Part shown: in pieces, positions 55,503 to 64,000 of the stretch
Numbering within the stretch: the first letter of the stretch is position 1
Layout: each line of letters starts with the position of its first letter
NCBI GenBank assembly: GCA_003971905.1
Contig: RSEE01000029.1
Coordinates: forward strand, 658,815 to 722,814
DNA: 64,000 bases
Reading direction: 5' to 3'
From: Moniliella sp. 'wahieum'
Taxonomy: Eukaryota > Basidiomycota > Moniliellomycetes > Moniliellales > Moniliellaceae
Made by a program: the position numbers and the translations under genes
The notes under the pieces: model-generated
Database searches by the model: none
Seen by the model: the letters and a program-made list of their open reading frames with translations, nothing else
What the model was told of the DNA's origin: nothing

Positions 55503-57231
55503 CCTATACTGTATAGGCTGCTGTAAAAAAAAACGAGGCATTGCATGCGAGCAAAAACGAAACGCGGATCTGTCGCGCACACGCCTCTCCCTGCAGTCTC
55601 CGTCGGAGTTGAGGTTCAACGGTCAACGACCATGATTGTATTGCCACGTTTGGTATCCCCGGAGGGTCGTACACTGCGATGGAGTGAGTGCAAAACACAA
55701 AATGTTGGAAGAGCTTGGGCTACATCTAGTACTCTTTGGAGAGAATTCAAGGAGAAGCTGATGCAATGTACTACTATGTTGGGCACAGCACACGATGAGA
55801 TTGTGGGTACTCTTATAATACTGGTCACTGAGCATCTCCCACTAGTACTACTGGCTGTTGAGTCTCTCTCTCTATCCTTTAGGTGCTTCCCACAGTGTGC
55901 AAATCGGTGCCTCGAGTTGACCGCCAAGCAAGTCCAGATTGATCTCCCCTTTGCACCCGTGTCGCTCCTCTCGCCTGGACGGATACCATCGTTGGAGGGA
56001 AGCCTACTCTGGCTTTGCACCAACCTGCACATCCGCACACAATCTATATAAAAACCTTGCGGCACTGTACTGTTAGGGGAGCGGATGCTCAAGCTTGTGC
56101 CCTCCAGCTCCATTCGATATACACATGTATATCAACCTGAAGCGGTTGTGAAGGAAGACACTTAAGGTGACCCGGCGGGGGAACAGAAAGGCCAGGCGTA
56201 TACGTGGACTGACTATATGCCGTGTGATGGCAGCAAAAGTGTATTTTTGGATGTGGATTAGTATGCAGGCACCAAGGTGAACATCACACCCTGAGAGAGT
56301 CAGAAACCACAGGGAGGCCAGAGACAACCTCTTGGAAGGTGTTGCACACATGAGGCAGCCATGACTTTCTAGTTGGAATGCCTGGAGAAAACGTCGTGTA
56401 TCGCCTTTTGTGCAGTGTGGACCACAGGCGCGGGTTGCCAAGCTTCAAGCGTCACTGATCCCTCTGTCTTCTGACCATGGGGAAGACGCGGGGATCGTGC
56501 AACACCAAGCCTGCCAAGACGTTGGATCACCCTGGAACAAATGGCCAGCTGAAAAGAGTCTTGGTTATAGTTGGAGGGGATGTAGTAGCTCATCGACATC
56601 TTGCGCACGTGCCCACACTGGCAGCACATGCTCACTAACCCAGCACAGATGGATTTGATTCGGAAACGAAAAAGCCGCTGGGATGAGCCACAGGGGATCC
56701 TGTGAGGCCTCCCGGCTTGGCCTGCTGGTATGCAAATCTCCTCCTCCTGGGGACGGTGTTAGCGGGGAGAGCAAGTGTGGGCCAAGCATCTTTCTTCCCC
56801 TGGTCGCGGTCCAAGGGTTGGACATTGCAGATGCAGGGATTTGGCAGATCTCAGATATCAGATAAACACATCGATCATTGATCACGACTCCTCACGCGTG
56901 TCAGGTGGAGCATCCCGGCACCGGGCATCTGGTCTGTGTGTTCTGCGTCTGCCCCTGGACTGCACTCGGCTGCACTGCGCTTCTGTCCCGTCTGCCCTCA
57001 GCATCCGGCCCGAGGACGGGCCAGGCACGGGAGCAGTGCTCTGCCTGCACGCCATCACGTGCATCACACCTGCCGTGCCGCCGGGCGTCAGTGTCGTTCG
57101 CGGAGCGGTGCACGGGCCGCCTGTCTGACGTGCTGCTGCGCCGGACCGCCCTACGCCGGAGCCGCTGGGTTATCTTATTGTGGCCTGCTGGCCTCGCCGT
57201 TCGTTGTGTTCCCACCCACCGTCTTGCTCTC
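55503..57231. other. Lower-GC intergenic region upstream of malic enzyme
   Basis: No recognised gene. An open frame of 168 codons (55545-56051, +) has no identifiable domain. tctatataaaaa at 56043-56054 resembles a TATA box. A9 run at 55525-55533 next to the LINE breakpoint. Confidence 0.35.
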
Positions 57232-59501
57232 ATGCTGCTTCCGCGCCTCGGACGCCCCGCCGCAGCGACTGCCTCCCCCTCCTCCACGCGGCCCGCCGCG
57301 GCCTCGCTACCACCGCGGCCGATGCGACGGCCCATCGCCGTCGCTATGCCACCGAGGCCAAGTCCACCGGCAAGGAGGCTTCCCTGCCCGGAAGCAGCAG
57401 CAGCAGCCATACGGGCCCTCGCGCCGTGCCCGTCCGGCGCCCAATGCGTACGTGTCCGGTCCAGCCTCGGCCGAGCGCACGGTGCACCCCAGCAACCCCC
57501 TGGCTCGCCGCCCCTGCCGGTGCTCTATGTCCACAAGCGCGGTGGGGAGGTGCTGGAAGACCCCATCAGCAACTATGGTGCCGCCCACAGTCTGGCCGAG
57601 CGCGAGCTTCTTGGTCTCAGTCCCTTTCTTCCCAACAGCGTCCACACGCTGGCGACCAGGTCGACCGGGCCTACAACCAATTTAAGCTGCGCCAGCGCAT
57701 CGCCAAGTATGGCAACGAGGACGACGGCGACATTATGCAATACACCTACCTCCGTTCTCTCAAGGACCAGAACGCGATCCTGTTCTATGCGCTCCTGTGC
57801 CGCAACCTGAAGGAAACGCTGCGCATCATCTACACACCCGTGGTGGGTTGCTGCGATCACTAACTATTCGCGCATCTTCCGCCGTCCCGACGGCACTTAT
57901 CTCTCCTACCCCGCGTACAAGACAGCCATTGACGAAGCAGGGGGCGACCGTGAGGCGGGACGCAAGTATCTGGAAGATGCAATCACTCACTACGGTCACC
58001 TTGGACCGGATGATGTGGACTTGCTGACCTGCACGGATAGTGAAGGAATCCTCGGTATTGGCGACCAGGGTATGTCACCCCCCTTTCCCTTCGATGCTAT
58101 TTGGGCATGTCGCGAGCCATTTTCCTAACTGTTTGTAAAATCAGGTGTTGGCGGCATCAACATTGCCATCGGCAAAAACACCATCTACGCTGTTGGTGGT
58201 GGCTTTGACCCCAGCGCACACTCAGCATCGGACTCGATGTGGGTACCAATAATGCTAGCATGCTGGCTGACCCTTGTACCTGGGCTGGCGCAATCCTCGT
58301 TGCGTGGGGCCGAGTAATGATGCGTTCATGGACGATTACACTAGTGTTGCTAGCAAGTGCTTCCCCCATGCTTTGCTTACTATGAAGACTTTGGCACTCA
58401 GAACGCCCACCGTCTGCTGCTCAAGTACCGCCCAAAATACAATGTCTTTTGGGACGACGAGCAGGTTCGTTGGCAATCTCATTGACCCTCCTATCACCTG
58501 GTTCGCGGCTAACTTTTTTTTTTCGTGCAGGGAACGGCTGCCGTGACACTCGCTGCAGTTCTGTCGGCCGTGAAGGTGACCAAGTCTACGTTGAAGGACC
58601 AGCGATACATTATTTTTGGGGCTGGTACCGCGGGTCTCGGCATTGCAGCTCAAATCCGGGATGCAATTTCCATCCGTCAAGGTCTGAGCAAGGAAGAGGC
58701 CGCCAAGCGTCTTTGGCTGATTGACGGGATGGTTTGTTGGTCAAGGGTGAGGTTGAGCTGCGCGAAGCGCAAGTGCCCTTGCCCGAGAGAAGGAAGAGGT
58801 GGCCAACTGGCCCCGCCCAAGGAGGGACACGGCTTCCCTCTGCTTGAAGTAGTCAAACAGGTCAAGCCTACGGTGCTGATTGGTGTTTCGGGTCAGGGGG
58901 GTGCGTTCACCGAAGCGGTGGTGAGGGAAATGTCGGCCCACTGTGAGCGCCCGCCATCTTGCCCCTCTCCAACCCGTCTCGTCTCTCCGAGGCTCGGCCG
59001 GACGAGATCAATGAATGGTAGCACGGCAAGGCTTTGATCGCGACCGGCTCGCCTTTCCTCCCGTTCCGATCCCCAACTCGACCAAGATGTACACAGTGGC
59101 CGAATCCAACAATGCACTTGGCTTCCCTGGCTTGGGGGCGGTGTGATCCTAGCCAAGGCGAAGCACTTGACGGACAGCATGATTGTCGCAGGGGTGGATG
59201 CGATTGCGTCGCTCAGCCCGGCGCTCAACGACCCGGACGCGCCCTCTTGCCCGACCTGACGGACATGCGCAACGTTAGCATGAAGGTCTCTGCTGCCGTG
59301 GCGCTGGCAGCCAAGAAGGAGGGCATTGCGCGCGCCGAGAACTTGCCCGACACACTGGAGGAAATGGAGAAGCTTGCGCGGCACCGTGCCTGGGTGCCGC
59401 TGTACCGGGAGCTGCGCCCGGGCTGCGGAGCAGTGGTAAACTTTGCTAGCATTGCAACTCTTATCCTTGCCGTGCAGTCGCTGTGCTGCTGGCTCGTATG
59501 A
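57232..59501 (+). CDS. MAE1: NAD-dependent malic enzyme, mitochondrial
   Basis: Oxidative decarboxylation of malate to pyruvate and CO2. The N-terminus MLLPRLGRPAA, continuing in a shifted frame as HAARRGLATTAADATAHRRRYATE, is a good mitochondrial presequence. Family blocks: GAAHSLAERELLGLSPFLPN, DQVDRAYNQFKLR, YTYLRSLKDQNAILFYALLC, IIYTPVVG, YSRIFRRPDGTYLSY, LLTCTDSEGILGIGDQG. Intron 58070-58144 leads to VGGINIAIGKNTIYAVGGG, LDVGTNN and YLGWRNPR. Intron 58465-58530 leads to GTAAVTLAAVLSAVKVTK and the NAD-binding FGAGTAGLGIAAQIRDAI. Then LIGVSGQGGAFTEAVVREM, ATGSPF, SNNALGFPGLG and SAAVALAAKKEG. Stop at 59501, or slightly earlier in another frame. At least seven shifts. Confidence 0.93.
58070..58144 (+). 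other. Intron 1 of malic enzyme
   Basis: GT-AG (CAGG|gtatgtc ... aaaatcag|GTGTTGG); restores D-Q-G-V-G-G. Confidence 0.85.
58465..58530 (+). other. Intron 2 of malic enzyme
   Basis: GT-AG (GAGCAG|gttcgtt ... T10 tract, gtgcag|GGAACG) between DDEQ and GTAAVTL. Confidence 0.85.
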
Positions 59502-59946
59502 TTTTCTTTTGTCATTGCTGCTTTCATTGTCGCTGGCCCCTCCCTCGCTGTATGGTGTTTGCGATATACTCGTCGTGGTATTTTTCTTTGCGCCGCCACT
59601 AGTTACTGTTAATGCTTCAGGCCTGCTGTGGCTGTATCCATCGTGTGGCATCACAACATAATGCGGCACGGCCAGAGAAGGCGTGCTCTGCGCTAAAGAC
59701 ACGGTGAGGCATGTAGGCGTCTACCCAGACGCAGCTTCTCACCTGGGGGAGATCCATGGAGGGGTTTGAATGGACGGGACGGGGACGGGCAGGAACCCTA
59801 GTGCTGCTGGGCCAACCCTACTGCGGCGGCAGCTGATGTGGTGCAGCTCCGCTGCAGCGGCCTCGTCCGGGTGGGAAGATGGGTTGATTAATTCGGCGCT
59901 CCTCTGCGCGCCGCCCGCAGCCTCCATCGCCGGTCCCTCCTCTGCG
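59502..59946. other. Intergenic region malic enzyme-dCMP deaminase
   Basis: Contains 3' flank and promoter sequence only; no gene seen. Confidence 0.45.
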
Positions 59947-61122
59947 ATGCTGATTGTGCCGGTGGGTGCAGCCTGTGCGGGCACATCGGCGCTCGCCGCG
60001 TATCTGCAGCAGCACGAGCGCTTCCAGCCCGTCGCCATCCGCAGCGCCGCCCGCGACCCCGCCGCCCGCCGCCCCCCGTCCTCCCCTTCACCTCCCCCGC
60101 CCCCCTCCTCGTCTTCGCCACGCCGCCGCCCTGCTGACCACATCACCGCCCACTGGGACCAGCGCTTTGTATGGACCACCGACTGGCCCACGCCGGCGCC
60201 GCAGGCAGACCCCGCCTCTTCTCCGCTTTGACCAGCTCGACCCCCCCACCCAGGCCGCCTTCCGCAAACGGCCCTCCTTCCTCCTCGTCGCCGTCCAGGC
60301 CCCACGGGTGTCCGGTGGAGCGCCACGTCCAGCGCCTTCCCAGCCCACCCACATCCATGCAGGCATGGATCGAGGCTGATGACCAGCGCCTGTACGCCCA
60401 CGCCCCCGACGTTCTTCCAACCTGGGGCGTCGTCCGTCCCGATGGCGCTGGCGTGCATACTCAAACACCATCTGGGCCGAGGACACCGTGCGCAAGTGGC
60501 AGTGGCTCGGGGCTGCTGGCGCTGATGAGCAGCGCTGACGTTACGATGCTTAACCCGTATGCGACATTGGAAGAATTTGAGAGGGTCTGTGTCGAGGCCC
60601 AACTCACCTCGCCCCACCGCTTCCGCCCGCCGTGGGACAGCTACTTTTTGTCGCTGTGCACCTTGGCTGCCGCCCGGTCCAACTGCATGAACACGACGGG
60701 TGGGATGTGTTTTGGTGCGCGATAAGCGGTCTTGTCCACCGGATACAACGGCACTCCGCGCGGTGTGCGCAACTGTGCCGAGGGCGGATGTGGCCGGTGC
60801 AACCAGTCGGCCAGCATGGGCGCCGGCCTGACCGAGTGCCTCTGCCTCCACGCAGAAGAGAATGCACTGTTAGAATGCGGACGGGAAAAGGGTGGGCGGT
60901 GGGCACGGTACTGTATTGCAACACGTACGTTGACCTTTCTGCTCGAAGTGGTGGTACTGACCGTAGAACAACAGCTGCCCTTGCCTCCTGTGTGCCGTCA
61001 AGATCGTCCAGTGGGTGTGAAGAGAGGTGGTGTACGAACAGGCCTACGGTATGGACGGACGCTCGGCTGCTCTCTTCAAAGAGGCTGGCATTGTGTTCCG
61101 GCAGTGCCAACTGGGTGTCTAG
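59947..61122 (+). CDS. DCD1: Deoxycytidylate (dCMP) deaminase
   Basis: Zinc enzyme converting dCMP to dUMP for thymidylate synthesis. Fungal-type N-terminal extension MLIVPVGAACAGTSALAAYL with a degenerate P-loop, a Pro/Ser-rich insertion, then RFDQLDPPTQAAFRKRPSFLLVAV (shifted), NPYATLEEFERVCVEA, RPPWDSYFLSLCTLAAARSNCM, and, in another frame, VLSTGYNGTPRGVRNCAEGGC, CLCLHAEENALLECGR with the catalytic HAE, and a zinc-ligand PCxxC block split over frames near 60960. The end is VVYEQAYGMDGRSAALFKEAG followed by CQLGV and TAG at 61122. Compared with yeast Dcd1 all zinc ligands appear present. About six shifts. Convergent with the GH32 gene. Confidence 0.9.
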
Positions 61123-61658
61123 CTCGGACTTTTTTGGCTATACGGCAGAGAAAGGGGGCGGACAAACTCATTTTTTGTTTTATTGTTTCCTCCCCTCGAG
61201 CGTGAAGGAGTCGGGGAATGACAAATCATGCAACGAGGAGGTGGTTCCAGCTGAAGACCTTACCTGTTGAAACTGAGAAAGGGAAACCAATTTTCCACCT
61301 CACTAACGCCCGCCAATAATCGTCGCCCCATCTGCGTAATAATACAGGACTGTCTCTGTCCCTTCTGGGATTAAGCCTTCGGTTAAGCCTTCGGGGATTA
61401 AGCTTTAAAGAGAGGCAGGTGAAGCTTGAAGGAGAAGGTACTAGTAAAGCCGGCTGGTCGCTTGCTTCTAATGCATTCTATAGAGGAACACGCGGATCGA
61501 TGTAGGTAAAAAGAAGGGTCGTGAGCAGTGTATTTTGACACACAAAAGCTGTGATCCGTTAAGAGACCACAAGAAACGAAAGCACTTTTTGCGGCCGGAG
61601 CCATAGGGGGGGGAAAGGGAAACAAAACCAGGAGATCGTAAAAGAGACGAAGCTGCGG
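61123..61658. other. Convergent interval DCD1-GH32
   Basis: No gene. It contains a duplicated ttaagccttcggg unit at 61373-61396 and gggattaagctttaaag/gtgaagcttgaagg elements at 61393-61434. Confidence 0.45.
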
Positions 61659-63934
61659 TTAATGCATCAGCGCCACGTGACTGGTTGACGGAGAGTAGAA
61701 AGAAAGAGAAAAGTATCGACCAGAAGGATACTGTTGTTTTGTCCAAAAGAGGACGCGACAAGACGGTGTACGCGTTAGTAGTGTGTGGTGTACAAGAGGC
61801 GCGATCGTGTCCCATCCCTTGCCTTCGACCTGGGCAGAGCCATTCTCGACGAACACCTTCATACGGTGCTGGTTGGTGGCGGGGTAGATGCGCGAGGTAA
61901 GAGAGTGACGGCCGTTGACAAAGACTTGCAACACAGAGTGGTCAAGCAGCACCTTGAGGTCAAGGGTCTCCCAGCCGTCGGGGTGAGAGAAGAGCATCAG
62001 GGGACCGCGTCGGGCGAGGAGTCATAGTCAGCTTGCTGCTGGGCATGAAAGTCTCGTTCCATCCTTGAGTCATGTCCTTGGGAAGGTCATAGACATGGGA
62101 CTTGCTGCGGTCGACGATGAGCTGCGAAGTGTTCATGTCGAGCTCAATGCGCGTCTCGCGAGGCTGATTCGGGTTACGGAGAAGTTCCTGGGGGCAGTCG
62201 AGCCAGGGTTGACATGCTCGATCACGAAGCCGACCTTGCAGGGAAGCTCCGAGCCGAACTTGAACGTGCTGTGGAAGAGGACGTTGGAAGGCAAGACGTG
62301 GGGCGCAAATGCCTTCTCGCCATTCAGCTGGGTCGAGGGAACTGCCAGTTGCGCTGCGCCTTCGACTTGAGACCCTTCCACACGCCCGGGTGCGGACGAA
62401 CGGCGAGCAGGCTGAACTCGCCCTTCTCTGCAGAGGCACGACCAAGCCAGTAGCAGCAAACGTCCTTAGAGATGAGCGAGCCAGTCACGTCACAACCACT
62501 TGCTGGTACACTCGGTCGCAAGGCCAAGAGTGCCCGCCCAGCCTTGAGCCCGACGCTGGGCAACCGTGAAGCTGTCGTCGTTGACCCTGTGGGGATAATT
62601 TGTCGTGGTCAATAAAAGAACAGCAAAAAGGACAGTCACGACGATCAAGGGAGAAAGTACGTACCCAAGAGAAGCTGCATCTGGGTGGCGTGTCGTAAAA
62701 CGTGTTGAGCGCATAGAGACTTCCGAGATCGACCGGCCCGCTGGCGAGGGCTCCAAGAGGGACTTGCGGGGTAGTAACGTTGAAGCCGGCGGGAGGAACC
62801 TGAGGAAGAGAGGGTTTGAGCGCGAACAGCAGCGAGTGGCACAGTGTGGCGGGCACAGACGTAGGAAGCCAAGCAGAGTCCCTTCAGCGCCGAGCATCAT
62901 GAAAGCCATGTCCTTTTCGACGCCCGTAGCGGGGTATTCCGTGCCATTCGCCCACCGCCGGTCCAAGCGAGGCAGCACCGACGGCATCTCAAAGTTGGTG
63001 CCGAGACCAGCGTTGTGGGTGCCAATGGTAGCGTTGATGCTGACATGGGGCATCAGCCCGACGTAGGTCCAGTTGGTGATGACGGGCGCATCGCACTGCG
63101 GCTGGGTCGCCAGGGTGAAGAGGTAGCAAGCAGGACCGTCGTTGTGCAGACCACCGCAAAGGATGCCGAACCAGTTGCTCGAGAGGTTGAGGTGCTTGGC
63201 GAGCACAGGCCAGTCGAAGACGAATGGGTCGCGGAAGCCCGTGGCACGGGAAAGGCGCTCTCCACCGGGGGCCATGTGGTCCGGGTAGCCATAGTCAAGC
63301 TCCCGGGGCGGACCGGGCAGAATGGGGTTCATGTCGTGCTTGGTCCACGTTGCCTTGGTCATCACTCTCAGCCCAAACCAGAGTCTCGTGGCCGTAGGGG
63401 TAGGGCGCGATGTCCCAGTGGATGGGGTATTGAGCCGCACCGGTGTAGAGAGTGAGAATCTTCTGCGGGTCGCGCTGGCAGCCGTTGTTGGGGTCCAGGA
63501 CCGGGAGAGCGGTACCGGTGAAGACACCCGAACGGTCCGTGCCCACCTTGGAGGGAGCGAGCGCAAGGTTGGCGCGGCGTACATGCCGGGAGGGGCAAGG
63601 CGCCACTCCAGCATGTCGTCAGAAATGCTGTGGCCCCAGCTTCGTTGGTGCCTCCTGCCTCCGTGTCGAGGGGCGACCACTCGTAGTAGGCATGGTAGGC
63701 CCGCCGGGAGGTGGATGAGGGTGGACGGGTCGTTCATCCACCCATAGGGAGCGGTGAGGACGGTGTCGGGCGGAAAGTGTGGAAAAGCGGGGCCTTGGGC
63801 AGCAAGGCCTCGGCTGCGAGCTGGGTGGCGGCAGTGATGTGCGTGGGCGGATGCCTGGTCTGGTTCGACAGCGGGAGAGCGGCGGCGGGCGCGGGCCGCC
63901 AGTAAGGCGATGGGAGCGAAGAGGCGGGGTGCAT
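61659..63934 (-). CDS. Glycoside hydrolase family 32 (invertase/levanase-like)
   Basis: Hydrolyses beta-fructofuranosides such as sucrose or fructans. The five-blade propeller starts MNDPSTLIHL with the nucleophile Asp (the usual sequence is WMNDPNG). Then, over shifted frames: GVFTGTALPVLDPNNG, TLYTGAAQYPIHWDIAPYPY, WTKHDMNPILPGPP, TGFRDPFVFDW with the RDP motif, NWFGILCGGLHNDGPACYLF and GLGTNFEMPSVLPRL with the general-acid-region Glu. An intron (62587-62664) interrupts the LGW-VNDDSFTV segment, before QGWAGTLGL. The C-terminal beta-sandwich has DLKVLLDHSVLQVFVNGR and SLTSRIYPAT. The N-terminus MHPASSLPSPYWRPAPAAAL is not an obvious signal peptide in this frame; a shift may hide one. The stop is uncertain within about 100 bases. 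Confidence 0.88.
62587..62664 (-). other. Intron in the GH32 gene
   Basis: GT-AG on the minus strand (TTGG|gtacgtac ... ccccacag|GGTCAAC). Confidence 0.75.
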
Positions 63935-64000
63935 GGTGGTGGTGGGGGTGAGGAGGGCCTGGGCAGCGCAGTGGTAGACGGGTGGGGCGGAGACTATTTA

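Noticed and set aside
13687-59501. Programmed ribosomal frameshifting as an explanation for the many shifts
   Set aside because: There is no common slippery heptamer or downstream structure; the shifts fall at different homopolymers and in both directions.
1-64000. CRISPR arrays, rRNA operons and bacterial-type operators
   Set aside because: No regularly spaced repeats with unique spacers and no rRNA-like sequence were seen; the genome is eukaryotic.

Overview
This is a GC-rich window of a nuclear fungal genome. The gene set is diagnostic: two inositol-phosphorylceramide synthases of the Aur1 type, a Skt5/Chs4-like Sel1-repeat chitin synthase activator ending in a CAAX box, a Pkc1-like C2-C1-C1 kinase, Ssn6/Cyc8, a Pho80-like Pcl cyclin, Set3 and an Igo-type endosulfine. 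Introns are short (about 65 to 120 bases), GT-AG, with few per gene. The base composition and intron pattern suggest a basidiomycete, but I cannot name a species.

Almost every recognisable gene is broken by one-base shifts, mostly in homopolymer runs, while the protein similarity continues across the break. Housekeeping genes (VPS35, malic enzyme, NDK, glycerol-3-phosphate dehydrogenase, MsrA) are affected equally. I therefore read most shifts as residual consensus errors of a long-read assembly rather than pseudogenes. CDS coordinates below are whole-gene spans from the chosen start to the best-supported stop, with introns and shifts inside.

Layout. 1-2604 (-): partial protein kinase C, apparently lacking part of its catalytic core. 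2892-4052 (-): Efm7/Nnt1-like methyltransferase, divergent from SSN6 (4950-6803 +). 7791-8128 (+): endosulfine. 8.7-10.5 kb: intergenic, repeat- and hairpin-rich. 10.53-12.69 kb (-): LINE-like non-LTR retroelement. 13.7-14.3 kb (+): MsrA. 15.1-17.5 kb (+): Skt5/Chs4-like gene. 19.1-20.5 kb (-): first IPC synthase. 20.5-25.4 kb: repeat-rich sequence with a copia-like integrase remnant. 27.2-29.7 kb (+): App1-type phosphatidate phosphatase, convergent with VPS35 (30.0-33.2 kb -). 33.4-36.3 kb (+): UBA/UIM protein, divergent from VPS35. 37.3-38.6 kb (+): glycerol-3-phosphate dehydrogenase. 39.36 kb (+): tRNA-Ala. 41.2-42.3 kb (+): Pcl cyclin. 42.7 kb (-): intron-containing tRNA-Arg. 43.6-45.3 kb (+): second IPC synthase. 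46.1-46.6 kb (-): possible small two-exon membrane protein. 47.2-47.9 kb (-): NDK, divergent from SET3 (48.5-53.5 kb +). 54.16-55.50 kb (-): 5'-truncated second LINE copy. 57.2-59.5 kb (+): mitochondrial malic enzyme. 59.9-61.1 kb (+): dCMP deaminase. 61.7-63.9 kb (-): GH32 invertase/levanase-like enzyme.

The genes do not form one pathway. Several belong to cell-wall and membrane biology (PKC, Skt5, IPC synthases, App1, retromer) and nutrient signalling (endosulfine, Pcl cyclin, Ssn6, Set3). The accessory parts are the two related LINE copies, the copia remnant, and a set of short dispersed intergenic motifs (TCACATG, GATGCATGATGC, AAGCTTCAAGC, CACTAGTCAC) that recur between genes.
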